Part shown: positions 1 to 7,032 of the stretch, in pieces
Numbering within the stretch: the stretch's first letter is position 1
Layout: each line of letters starts with the position of its first letter
NCBI GenBank assembly: GCA_947306425.1
Contig: CAMZGO010000003.1
Span: 62,001-126,000, forward strand
DNA: 64,000 nucleotides
From: an uncultured Elusimicrobia bacterium
GTDB taxonomy: Bacteria > Elusimicrobiota > Elusimicrobia > Elusimicrobiales > Elusimicrobiaceae
Direction of reading: 5' to 3'
The notes under the pieces: generated by a model
Seen by the model: only the letters and a program-made list of their open reading frames with translations
Database searches by the model: none
Told to the model about the DNA's origin: nothing
Made by a program: the position numbers and the translations under genes

Positions 1-385
1 TAGTCCAAGCGATATAATTGGCAAACATATCTGTTCTAGTATCAATTTCTTTTCCTGTTAATTTGTGCCATACTAAATAAGAAGTAGACCAAAAAGCATC
101 ACTCATACGCTCTTTCATATTGTCGCCAATATATTCATTTTTCATTTTTTCAAGAGCATCTTGGGAAAATGTTTCCGCATTCTTTGTATTTAATTGCCCC
201 CATCCATTTGTGGATTTACCGATAATCAATAATTTTTTTACTTGTGTTTTATAATTTTTACCTCGCATTCCGGTAAAATGGCAAGATTTTTCTTTGTCTT
301 TAAACCAGTCCGTTAATTGACTATTATCAAAGACATTATAAAGTTCTTTATAATATTTCTTTATTTCTTCTTCTAATTCAGTCAT
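1..385 (-). CDS. Hypothetical protein, N-terminal part only (3' end outside window)
   Basis: An open frame starts at ATG 383-385 and runs off the left edge of the window, giving about 128 residues. The start reads MTELEEEIKKYYKEL. A short hydrophobic strand, KKLLIIGKSTNGWGQLN, lies at roughly residues 50-66, and there are several Trp residues. I do not recognise the family. The LLIIGKSTNGW strand-turn could be the first beta-strand of an alpha/beta fold, but this is only an impression. It lies about 30 bases downstream of the nuclease-like gene on the same strand, so the two may be co-transcribed. AT-rich codon use fits the accessory region around it. Confidence 0.6.
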   Translation of the reverse strand, partial: MTELEEEIKKYYKELYNVFDNSQLTDWFKDKEKSCHFTGMRGKNYKTQVKKLLIIGKSTNGWGQLNTKNAETFSQDALEKMKNEYIGDNMKERMSDAFWSTSYLVWHKLTGKEIDTRTDMFANYIAWT

Positions 386-415
386 AGTTTATCCTTTTTA
401 TATTTGATTAAAAAT

Positions 416-1699
416 TTATAACTTTATACCGTTGGATTTTAATTTTTCAGCGACGGTAAACAAATCGGTAATTTTTGTTTTATAATAATTGATTATTTCA
501 TCGGCATTATCAAATAGGGAAAGTATTATTTTAAAATCCCAAAATCGATAGGGTTCCTCTGTTTTATATATTAAAGGCCACCAAGGAGTTTGCAAATCTT
601 GTCTAAAATATTCATTATGTTGTTTTATAAATTCTGAAATTGTATCGTTATCGGCTTTTATATCTTCTTCACTTTTAAAACCTAGTCCGTAAATTCCGCC
701 CAATTCATAATTAAAACGCAAAATAATTTTCTTCCATGCCGGTACATTAATGTCAAACTCAGAAATTATACCATCCCTGGTTCTTGTTGTAAGTTTTATT
801 TCTGTGGAGTATTGTTTTTGTATAAAATCGGATAATGGGTTTAACAGTTTATCTGTCAAAACTTTATTTCTAGCCATTATTAAGCTATTACTTATATCTT
901 GTGCACTTAGTAAATTTTCTTTGTTTTGAATTAAAAGTTCACTTATTTGTTGTGTCATTTTTGGGCACCTCCCTTGTCCTGTTAAATCGCTGATTAGGTG
1001 TATATATTGTTGAACAGCAATATTTAAAAATAGATTTTCTTTATTTCCTGCAGTATATTTTTGGCATTCCATTAACCATTCTAAAATATGAGTATGATAA
1101 GAAATGCAAATATATTGTTCTTCTTGTAAATTGTTTGTGCTTTGTAAAGTGGGTGGTTTCCCATCTAAAGTAAGGTAAATAATTGTTGCTTTAGGATATT
1201 TTTTGTGATAACGTGATAATTGTTTTGGTTGGTCAGCAGCATAAATCTTATTTTCAATAATAATTTGTCTATTACCCTTTTCAATTAGAATATCAATACG
1301 GCCGCCTTCTTCATAATTTTCTATAATATGTCCGATAGATTTTTCTGTATAAATTTTTATAGGTCCGGTATAAAAAAGGGAAAAATCAGTTTGTTTATTA
1401 CTTACTTCATTTATTTTTTCTAAAAAGCGTTGTAAAAAAATATTTTCTTGTGTAATCTCATCTTTATATGCTAATAAAACAGACAAGAAATGAGAATGTA
1501 ATAATTCTTGTTCATAAAGGTTTTTACCGATTGCGTAAAATATATTCCAGTTACCACCATTTTGCCTTATTTCTTCTTCATATTTGCGGCGAATATTTGC
1601 AGTTTGCAGCAAAAGTTGTTGAATTTGCTTTGTGTTTTGCATATTAATTTTATATTTGTCTTTTTGAAATTTCTTTATTGCGTTAATTAAATTATACAT
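416..1699 (-). CDS. PD-(D/E)XK nuclease superfamily protein
   Basis: A protein of 427 residues. The best functional clue is the segment GGRIDILIEKGNRQIIIENK at about residues 130-150. It has the D-x(n)-E-x-K core of PD-(D/E)XK nucleases, with Asp in RIDIL and Glu/Lys in IENK, followed by a Gln-rich helix (AADQPKQLSRY) usual in this fold. The arrangement resembles the PDDEXK_4 group of small defence-associated nucleases, whose targets are mostly unknown. The C-terminal half has aromatic-rich strands with no motif I know. Translation may begin at Met1 or at the internal Met in KINMQNTK; neither has a clear Shine-Dalgarno. It sits next to hipBA in the accessory region, so a role in defence or mobile-element maintenance is plausible but inferred. 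Confidence 0.7.
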   Translation of the reverse strand: MYNLINAIKKFQKDKYKINMQNTKQIQQLLLQTANIRRKYEEEIRQNGGNWNIFYAIGKNLYEQELLHSHFLSVLLAYKDEITQENIFLQRFLEKINEVSNKQTDFSLFYTGPIKIYTEKSIGHIIENYEEGGRIDILIEKGNRQIIIENKIYAADQPKQLSRYHKKYPKATIIYLTLDGKPPTLQSTNNLQEEQYICISYHTHILEWLMECQKYTAGNKENLFLNIAVQQYIHLISDLTGQGRCPKMTQQISELLIQNKENLLSAQDISNSLIMARNKVLTDKLLNPLSDFIQKQYSTEIKLTTRTRDGIISEFDINVPAWKKIILRFNYELGGIYGLGFKSEEDIKADNDTISEFIKQHNEYFRQDLQTPWWPLIYKTEEPYRFWDFKIILSLFDNADEIINYYKTKITDLFTVAEKLKSNGIKL

Positions 1700-1760
1700 T
1701 AAATTACAAATTAATCTATGTTATTATCAAATGAAGATAATTTTTATAAAAACTTAATCA

Positions 1761-2846
1761 TTAAACCCTATTTTTTAACACATCCTTTATTTGTTCAATG
1801 ATTTGCTTGGCGTGTTTTTGGTCAAGCCCGGTTTGTTTGGCAAGGTCAAGCATATCATCTTCATTCGGTAAACCTTTGCCTAAAACAGTCGTCGTGTGTT
1901 GACCGTTAAAACCCTCGCAAGGAACTAAGTCATAAGCAGGGGAAACTTGCCACTTGCCCTCATCATAAATAAAGGAAAAGTTCTTTGCGTGGTCGTCTTT
2001 GTTACCTATAAGCACATTAAACACCATTAAACGGAACATCTTTTCCGCTTCGGTTATGTCATGCGTTAAAAATAATGTGGTTTCAATTAAAGTTTTATAA
2101 TCAAGTGAAGGTATACGGAAATCAGCGTTTAACAACCCCGCCGCAGTATGCATATGCACGCGTTTATTTCCTTTACAATCAAATCTTTTTACGCCGAAAT
2201 ATTTACCTTCAAACAAATGCGTTTCCGGTATAATTAAACCTGCTTTACGGGCAAGTTGTGAATATTTAAACTCTATTTCCCCGATATTTTCCGGATCTTG
2301 TGTATTTCTGAATTTGATAAGCCATTCTTCACCGTCAATAGTAAGCAAAACTTTAGGCCTTGCACCGCCGGAACTTCCGCCTTTTGCCGCAAGTAACGAT
2401 AATTCTTTGCTTGGCTCGTCGTGTAAAATTTTTTGTGTTTCCTGTTCCAAATAAGAAAGTGTTTTATTTTCGGTATCTTGCCCGATAGGTTGCGTGGGTT
2501 TATAAGTCAAAGCCCCCATTGTTTTAGGGCCTACAATGCACAGTAAATCAAGCGGGGATAATGTTGCCGGGTTTATTCCTTTTTGCCTTAATAATCTGTC
2601 AATAAGCAATCTGCCCCAACCGTCGGGTAAACTGTCATTAAACACACCGAATAAACCGTTAAAAGGTTCAAAAGTGCTTGTGAAAACACCGCTCTTTAAA
2701 GGGAGTATTACAGGGGAAATCGAAAACCCGTTTTCCAACCAATCTGCACTATATTCAAAAGCACATAAATTATCGGGCCTCAAAGCCAAAGTACCGACTA
2801 ACTTTTCATTATAAAACACTTGAAGGGAATTAACTTTTTTAATCAT
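1761..2846 (-). CDS. hipA: HipA-like serine/threonine kinase toxin
   Basis: A 361-residue protein with the full HipA layout. The N-terminal domain carries the FNGLFGVFNDSLPDGWGR signature (about residues 62-79). The glycine-rich loop GGSSGGARPK (about 156-165) contains the serines that are autophosphorylated in HipA. The kinase core has NVLIGNKDDHAKNFS (catalytic Asp and Asn, about 275-289) and the metal-binding SPAYDLVP. HipA kinases phosphorylate translation targets, classically glutamyl-tRNA synthetase, and cause growth arrest or persistence. The start overlaps the hipB-like gene by 8 bases, the usual antitoxin-first toxin-second coupling. All key residues are present, so the kinase is probably active; its target here is inferred from the family. 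Confidence 0.93.
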   Translation of the reverse strand: MIKKVNSLQVFYNEKLVGTLALRPDNLCAFEYSADWLENGFSISPVILPLKSGVFTSTFEPFNGLFGVFNDSLPDGWGRLLIDRLLRQKGINPATLSPLDLLCIVGPKTMGALTYKPTQPIGQDTENKTLSYLEQETQKILHDEPSKELSLLAAKGGSSGGARPKVLLTIDGEEWLIKFRNTQDPENIGEIEFKYSQLARKAGLIIPETHLFEGKYFGVKRFDCKGNKRVHMHTAAGLLNADFRIPSLDYKTLIETTLFLTHDITEAEKMFRLMVFNVLIGNKDDHAKNFSFIYDEGKWQVSPAYDLVPCEGFNGQHTTTVLGKGLPNEDDMLDLAKQTGLDQKHAKQIIEQIKDVLKNRV

Positions 2847-3195
2847 TTTTACGACCTCTTTGACGGGTTTTATTTTCTTGGTTTTTTATTACATCGCTAA
2901 TACTTTGATAGTTTACTTTTGAAAATAATTGTTTAAATTCTTCGGTAGCATTAAGGGCAACCGCAATTTTTAACAAAGATTTTAAAGAAATTTCAGACTG
3001 ATTTTCAAACCTTTGCAAAGAACCTAAACTGACCCCGGACCTTTTTGATAAAGCGGACTGTGTTAAATTAAGTTCAAGCCGCCTTGCCTTCACGCGTTTG
3101 GCAATACCTTTTGCCAATGCCTGAGGGTTATAATCTTCCATTAAATTAGAAACTAATATATTATGTTTTATATTGTTATTATTCATATAATACAT
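2839..3195 (-). CDS. hipB: HipB-like antitoxin, XRE-family HTH
   Basis: A 118-residue protein with an XRE/Cro helix-turn-helix at about residues 34-90 (RVKARRLELNLTQSALSKRS, then GVSLGSLQRFEN). This is the HipB signature: DNA-binding antitoxin that neutralises HipA and represses the operon. The C-terminus is Lys/Arg-rich (NKTRQRGRKND). Three possible starts exist (Met1, Met4 and Met19); Met19 (MEDYNPQ) would drop an Asn-rich tail. None has a strong ribosome-binding site. The upstream DNA at 3180-3235 is very AT-rich with several short palindromes built on ATAATATATTAT, plausible operators for autoregulation. It overlaps hipA by 8 bases. Confidence 0.9.
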   Translation of the reverse strand: MYYMNNNNIKHNILVSNLMEDYNPQALAKGIAKRVKARRLELNLTQSALSKRSGVSLGSLQRFENQSEISLKSLLKIAVALNATEEFKQLFSKVNYQSISDVIKNQENKTRQRGRKND

Positions 3196-3245
3196 AATAT
3201 ATTATTTATTGTAATTTGTCAATAGTAATAAATAATTAGAACTTT

Positions 3246-3396
3246 CGTTCCGAAAAGTGTTAAGTTAATACAATTATTCGTTCCAAAAAGTGTAATAAGT
3301 GTTATAGTTATTTTAAAAAATGTTAAGATTATTGTTTTAATTTCCCGAATACAAAAACGAAAAATGTTAAGATTAGACTTGAAAAATGTTAAGAAT
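3246..3396. repeat. Five degenerate direct repeats, core AAAAAkGTTAAG, helically phased
   Basis: Five copies share a core close to A4-6 (G/A)TGTTAAG. Their TG steps are at 3258, 3291, 3321, 3365 and 3387, giving spacings of 33, 30, 44 and 22, close to multiples of one 11-bp helical turn. The first two copies also share an upstream CGTTCC. Such arrays are found as iterons, transposon-end binding sites (for example the multiple terminal repeats of IS21-like elements) or regulator arrays; the sequence alone does not decide between them. No transposase lies next to it. Confidence 0.6.
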
Positions 3397-3781
3397 AAAT
3401 TCAGATTAATATAGTCTCATACTTCAAATTGAACAATATTTTATAGTTAATATGGTAATAAGTTTACCAATTAATATATACATAACTGAATATCTTTGCA
3501 AAATATAGAGTTAAATGCAAAGTTAACCGGTAAATTTGACAAAAATATCAAAAAATACCTGCTAACTCGCCAAATAACGCATATTTTGTATAGCTGGACG
3601 TTGTATTATAAATTTAGTGCAGTATGAAATAAAGACCAAATATTTAAAGAGTTAAAAAGAAGAAAGAAAGAAGTTACATTAAAAAAGTATTAAACAATTT
3701 TCTTGCAAATTTTGTGAACTAGTACCTAAAATCGATTTTGTATTTTTATTCACGCGTACGCAGAGTTATACTTCCATACCA

Positions 3782-3830
3782 TTGACAAATCATTTGTAAT
3801 TTAATAAAAAACTCATTAAAGTGTAACTAT
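3782..3830 (+). promoter_or_regulatory. Possible promoter/operator of the excisionase-like gene
   Basis: A TTGACA hexamer at 3782-3787 is overlapped by a palindrome, ACAAAT-C-ATTTGT (3785-3797), which could be an operator for the downstream HTH protein itself. The -10 is weak (TAATAA or TAAAAA downstream). This is a suggestion from layout only. Confidence 0.3.
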
Positions 3831-3889
3831 GAAAATTTAATTTTGTTATGCTCTTTTTTCATTTATATTTATATAAGTGAGGTAAAAGT

Positions 3890-4081
3890 ATGACAGATTT
3901 AAAAAGATTATTAACAGTAAAGGAATTAGCAAATTATTTAGGTTTAACTGTAAAAAGCGTCTACACCAGAAAGAGCAGAGGAACTATACCTGCAAATTGT
4001 GTAGTTAAATTAGGTGAATCGGTAAGGTTTGACATAACCGAAATAAACAAATGGATAGATAATTTAAAATTAAGCAAGTAA
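3890..4081 (+). CDS. Small HTH protein, excisionase/AlpA-like
   Basis: A 63-residue protein with a MerR-type winged helix typical of excisionases and phage AlpA-like regulators: LLTVKELANYLGLTVKSVYT (helix-turn-helix, about residues 7-26), a basic RKSRG wing and a C-terminal IRF-like strand ending FDITEINKWID. Such proteins bend DNA for excision of integrated elements or regulate the integrase gene. The start at 3890 has the Shine-Dalgarno GAGG six to nine bases upstream. It lies convergent with the zinc-ribbon nuclease, with only 4 bases between the stops. In an island bounded by a broken tRNA gene, an excisionase role is reasonable, but no integrase is in the window. Confidence 0.75.
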   Translation: MTDLKRLLTVKELANYLGLTVKSVYTRKSRGTIPANCVVKLGESVRFDITEINKWIDNLKLSK

Positions 4082-4085
4082 TAAC

Positions 4086-5543
4086 CTATTTTTTGTATCT
4101 CCATTTATAGCCACATGCTTTATTACGAATTCCTTTACAAACCATACATATATTGGAAGCCATAGTATTAAGAGTTCTAGCTGCTTCTTTTATTGAAGGA
4201 AATGTTTTAATTACATCGTTTGTTTTTATATCTAACATTTCTATTGGAGTTGAAGATTTATCTGCTCTTCTTTTTATGCTACATTTACGACAACCTTGTT
4301 TTCGCTGTGTTCTATGGTATATGGACATCATATATTCGTTTCCACATGTGGAACATTTCCACCAAAATTTTTTGTGAGATCCCGGAACAAACATTTCTGG
4401 GGTTAAATTGCCATTTTTAGTAGGATGCCACTCTTTTGCTATTTCATGAAATAAAGTACTAAGCGAATTCTTTTCATGTCTATTAAGTTTATATTTTTGA
4501 ATTTCAAATTGATCACGAGTAATGTTTATATCAAAGTTCTTTAGAAAATACTTTTGTGAAAAATCTAGTTTTGTTAATAATTGATAAATTATATATTCTA
4601 GATTTTTGTACCTATGCAAATTTTCAGAACTTAAAGACCAGTCCGCGACATCAGAACCTAGTGGCCTTAATTCTTCTGCAATACGTACTAGCTTAATTCC
4701 TTCATTATGACATAATAAATATTTCTTTTGGTCACGCTCTAATGCTCCCTTTTTCTTGTTATGCCACGGTTTTCCGTCGTATTCAATAGCATATTTGATA
4801 GACGGAATATATATATCTAATTCCATCTTGCCAAGAAAATCAGCATGATATTGATTGATTGCATCAGGGTATAATTTCCTTATATAAAAGAATATTGCTT
4901 GTTCAGCAAAAGATGTATGTTTGCCTGAATCACATATAGGACATTTTGTCCCATTTTTCCTATTTGCTATACTTGCTTGATATTCGTGTCCTAGTAGGCA
5001 TTTCCACCAAATTTTCTTATTTGTCCCAATAGATACATCTGATGGCTTTAGATTACCATTTTTTATCGGGTGCCATTCTTTAGCCAAACCAGGCATTAAA
5101 GTTCCTAAATCGTTATATCCTTTTTTTATAACTAAATTTGCACAAACGGGACAATTCGTTTTATGAATTGTTCGACATTCAATTCTTGCTTGCCATTCAT
5201 GACCACATTTTGAACAAATCCACCAAACTTTTTTTCCATTACCATATGTTACATCATAAGGGGTTAAGGGCAGATTTTTTGTTGGATGCCATTCTTTTGC
5301 AATTTTACGGTGAGTAGTTTGTAGATCATTATAACCTTTTAAAACGCGTTTATTGGAGCAATATGGACAATTTTGTCCATAAGTTCTTTGTTTAATAGAC
5401 ATTTTAAATATATGTCCTTTAGAACATTTCCACCATATTTTTTTATTACTACCGACAGTTAATTTATTGGGGTCAAGGTCTTTATTCTTTTCCCAATCCC
5501 ATTCTTTCATCAGTTCTTTATTTTCGCTAATATATTTCTTCAT
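4086..5543 (-). CDS. Zinc-ribbon repeat protein with Vsr-like (EDxHD) nuclease and NUMOD-like domain
   Basis: A 485-residue multidomain protein. Three treble-clef zinc-ribbon repeats (DUF4379 type) cover about residues 10-65, 80-137 and 150-205, each with a WW.C..GH...I..R....CP.C pattern and linked by KEWHPTKNG motifs. A Vsr/very-short-patch-like nuclease domain follows (about 210-290), with candidate catalytic residues E214, D243 (MELDIYIP), H261 (EYDGKPWH) and D271 (RDQKKY). That order matches the EDxHD homing nuclease family. A fourth zinc ribbon lies at about 380-425, and the C-terminus (about 430-485, PIEMLDIK...FPSIKEAARTLN) resembles a NUMOD/intron-nuclease DNA-binding repeat. Likely a site-specific DNA endonuclease of a mobile element. 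The domain order is clear; the activity and target are inferred. Confidence 0.75.
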   Translation of the reverse strand: MKKYISENKELMKEWDWEKNKDLDPNKLTVGSNKKIWWKCSKGHIFKMSIKQRTYGQNCPYCSNKRVLKGYNDLQTTHRKIAKEWHPTKNLPLTPYDVTYGNGKKVWWICSKCGHEWQARIECRTIHKTNCPVCANLVIKKGYNDLGTLMPGLAKEWHPIKNGNLKPSDVSIGTNKKIWWKCLLGHEYQASIANRKNGTKCPICDSGKHTSFAEQAIFFYIRKLYPDAINQYHADFLGKMELDIYIPSIKYAIEYDGKPWHNKKKGALERDQKKYLLCHNEGIKLVRIAEELRPLGSDVADWSLSSENLHRYKNLEYIIYQLLTKLDFSQKYFLKNFDINITRDQFEIQKYKLNRHEKNSLSTLFHEIAKEWHPTKNGNLTPEMFVPGSHKKFWWKCSTCGNEYMMSIYHRTQRKQGCRKCSIKRRADKSSTPIEMLDIKTNDVIKTFPSIKEAARTLNTMASNICMVCKGIRNKACGYKWRYKK

Positions 5544-5791
5544 ACTAATACTTGCTCAATAGAATCTATAATAATCAAGTTTATTATATCATATATATTT
5601 GACCAATCATTTTTTAGTTAAATTCCCTCTTAAAACAGGTGTCCAAAAAGTGACCATTTTAGGTAAAAAATCGTTAATTTACATCAAAAATGGTAAAAGT
5701 AAAAATGCCTTAAAATTTTTACAATTTGTATAGATAAAAAACAGTTTTCAGAGGGTAAAAAAGCGAAATTTTCAGAAGGTGTCAATACACA
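5544..5791. other. Non-coding end of the accessory region
   Basis: About 250 bases without a gene. A GGTGTCCAAAAAGTGACC stretch at about 5638-5655 resembles the CGTTCCAAAAAGTGT repeat at 3279. The pair ACCATTTTAGGTAAA and TCAAAAATGGTAAAA forms a weak inverted repeat. A second GGTGTCAA lies at about 5779 beside the tRNA fragment. These may be remnants of mobile-element ends. I see no coding frame. Confidence 0.5.
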
Positions 5792-5830
5792 TTGAGAGGG
5801 CGGCGTCCTGGACCACTAGACGAACGAGAC
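5792..5830 (-). pseudogene. 5' half of a tRNA-Glu(CUC) gene, truncated in the anticodon loop
   Basis: Read on the minus strand from 5830, the sequence is a clean bacterial tRNA-Glu 5' half: acceptor strand GTCTCGT, then TC, D-arm GTCT-AGTGGTCC-AGGAC, G, anticodon 5' strand CCGCC and loop CTCTCAA (anticodon CTC). After that the sequence should continue with GGCGG and a T-arm, but it becomes unrelated AT-rich DNA (TGTGTATTGACACC). No 3' half lies nearby. This is the expected remnant of integration into a tRNA gene with crossover in the anticodon loop, so it marks the right border of the accessory region. Confidence 0.8.
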
Positions 5831-5891
5831 ATTTTAAACTTTCTAACATATATTTTACCAAATATTAAGAAACTCTGCCAAACAAAACACT

Positions 5892-5921
5892 TGACTTGCA
5901 TTTTTTTTTTTTTTGTACAAT
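5892..5921 (+). promoter_or_regulatory. Pilin 1 promoter with T13 tract in the spacer
   Basis: The -35 TTGACT is at 5892-5897 and the -10 TACAAT at 5916-5921, with an 18-base spacer that contains 13 consecutive T (5902-5914). The start codon is about 50 bases downstream. The homopolymer lies exactly between the two hexamers, so gain or loss of a T changes promoter spacing. Among the five T-tract pilin promoters in the window, this one has a spacing closest to the 17-base optimum. Confidence 0.75.
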
Positions 5922-5972
5922 TTTAGTGTAAGTATATTTAAAAACGTTGTATAAAGCAAATTAGGAGAATTT

Positions 5973-6500
5973 ATGAAAGAAATAAAAAACGGTAAGCAAG
6001 GTTTCACTTTAATTGAGTTATTAGTAGTAGTTTTAATTATAGGCATACTTGCCGCTGTTGCCTTACCACAATATCAAATTGCAGTAGCAAAAGCAAAATT
6101 TTATACGCTTAAAAATATTACAAAAAGTTTGCAACAATCCACACAAAGATACTATTTAGCAAATGATGAATATCCAAAAAGTATGAGTGGATTAGATATT
6201 GGTTTTAATGTTAAAAGTGAAAGTTTGACAAATTATGGTTTCGAAATAACTACTCCTGACAATATTACTTGTACTATTTGGACAAGATCAGAGAATAATT
6301 TTATTGCTTGTTATAGACAAATTTTTGGGGATCAAGTTTCTTATTATATCTATAGGACCACAGGAAAACCTTATCTTTGTTTTGTTCGAAATACGAATGG
6401 TCTTAATCCAAAAGGTGCGGCTAACCGTTTGTGTGCAAAAGAAACAAACAAAACTGTTCGATCTACTTGTTCTAGCGGTGTGTGTAGCTACTCTTATTAA
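5973..6500 (+). CDS. Type IV pilin-like protein (pilin 1)
   Basis: A 175-residue prepilin. A short basic leader ends in Gly10, then FTLIELLVVVLIIGILAAVA: the prepilin peptidase site (G|F) with Glu at mature position 5 and the hydrophobic assembly helix. The globular part has the pattern KNITKSLQQSTQRYYLANDEYP that recurs in the other pilins of the window, and six or more Cys residues, several in the C-terminal third (CAKETNK...CSSGVCSYSY), which could form a disulfide-bounded loop. The Shine-Dalgarno AGGAG precedes ATG 5973. It is closely related to pilin 2 (11165). Tail to tail with def (8 bases between). Major pilin versus minor pilin or pseudopilin cannot be decided. Confidence 0.93.
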   Translation: MKEIKNGKQGFTLIELLVVVLIIGILAAVALPQYQIAVAKAKFYTLKNITKSLQQSTQRYYLANDEYPKSMSGLDIGFNVKSESLTNYGFEITTPDNITCTIWTRSENNFIACYRQIFGDQVSYYIYRTTGKPYLCFVRNTNGLNPKGAANRLCAKETNKTVRSTCSSGVCSYSY

Positions 6501-6508
6501 GAAATTAT

Positions 6509-7024
6509 CTACCACTCTTTAGAAAGTTCTTCAATTTGTTTTAAGGCTTTATCTTTGGCAACTTTAGGTAAGTTGTCAATAAATGTTTTACCGTTTAAAT
6601 GGTCAATTTCATGCTGCAAAATTATGGCTAAAAAGCCTTTTGCGGTAAGTTCAACAGGCAGGCCGCGCTCGTCCAAATATTTAACTTTAACTTCGGTTGC
6701 ACGTTCAAGTTGAACAGCAAGGCCGGGGAAAGATAAACAGCCTTCTTGGCTCAAAGTTTTACCCTTTTTAATGGTAATTTCGGGATTAATCAAGACATAA
6801 CGTTTATATTTGCCTTCCTCTTTTTGTGGAAGCATTACAATTACAAGCGCAATATCAAGCCCCACTTGCGGTGCTGCAAGGCCGACACCTTCCATCATCA
6901 AACAGGTTTGTGTCATATCTTCAATAATTTTAGGGAGTTTCTTTTCCAAAGAATTAAAATTAATTCTCTTTGTCTTTTGTGTTAAAATTTCTTCCCCGTA
7001 TTTATAGATTTTTAAGATTGACAT
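6509..7024 (-). CDS. def: Peptide deformylase
   Basis: A 171-residue enzyme that removes the formyl group from the N-terminal Met of new proteins. All three family motifs are present: GVGLAAPQVG (46-55), EGCLSFPG with metal ligand Cys96, and QHEIDHLNG with ligands His138 and His142 and catalytic Glu139. The length is normal for bacterial type 1 deformylase. It lies 8 bases downstream of the permease gene on the same strand (RNA order EIIA-like, permease, def), so probably co-transcribed. It converges with pilin 1. Confidence 0.97.
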   Translation of the reverse strand: MSILKIYKYGEEILTQKTKRINFNSLEKKLPKIIEDMTQTCLMMEGVGLAAPQVGLDIALVIVMLPQKEEGKYKRYVLINPEITIKKGKTLSQEGCLSFPGLAVQLERATEVKVKYLDERGLPVELTAKGFLAIILQHEIDHLNGKTFIDNLPKVAKDKALKQIEELSKEW

Positions 7025-7032
7025 AATAACTC

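Larger units (their letters stand above)
3196..3889. other. 694-bp AT-rich non-coding region between hipB and the HTH gene
   Basis: No convincing gene. It serves as the divergent regulatory region for hipBA (left) and the small HTH gene (right). It contains the phased direct repeats listed separately at 3246-3396. The middle part (3400-3780) has scattered short A/T runs and the GC-richer patch ACGCGTACGCAGAG near 3752, but no tRNA, terminator or coding frame I can support. The composition suggests acquired DNA. Confidence 0.6.

Noticed and set aside
5902-5914. Poly-T tracts as intrinsic terminators
   Set aside because: None is preceded by a GC-rich hairpin, and each sits between good promoter hexamers upstream of a pilin.
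5855-6046. Minus-strand open frame across the pilin 1 promoter
   Set aside because: It runs through the poly-T tract as a poly-Lys stretch and overlaps the promoter and pilin start; no ribosome-binding site.
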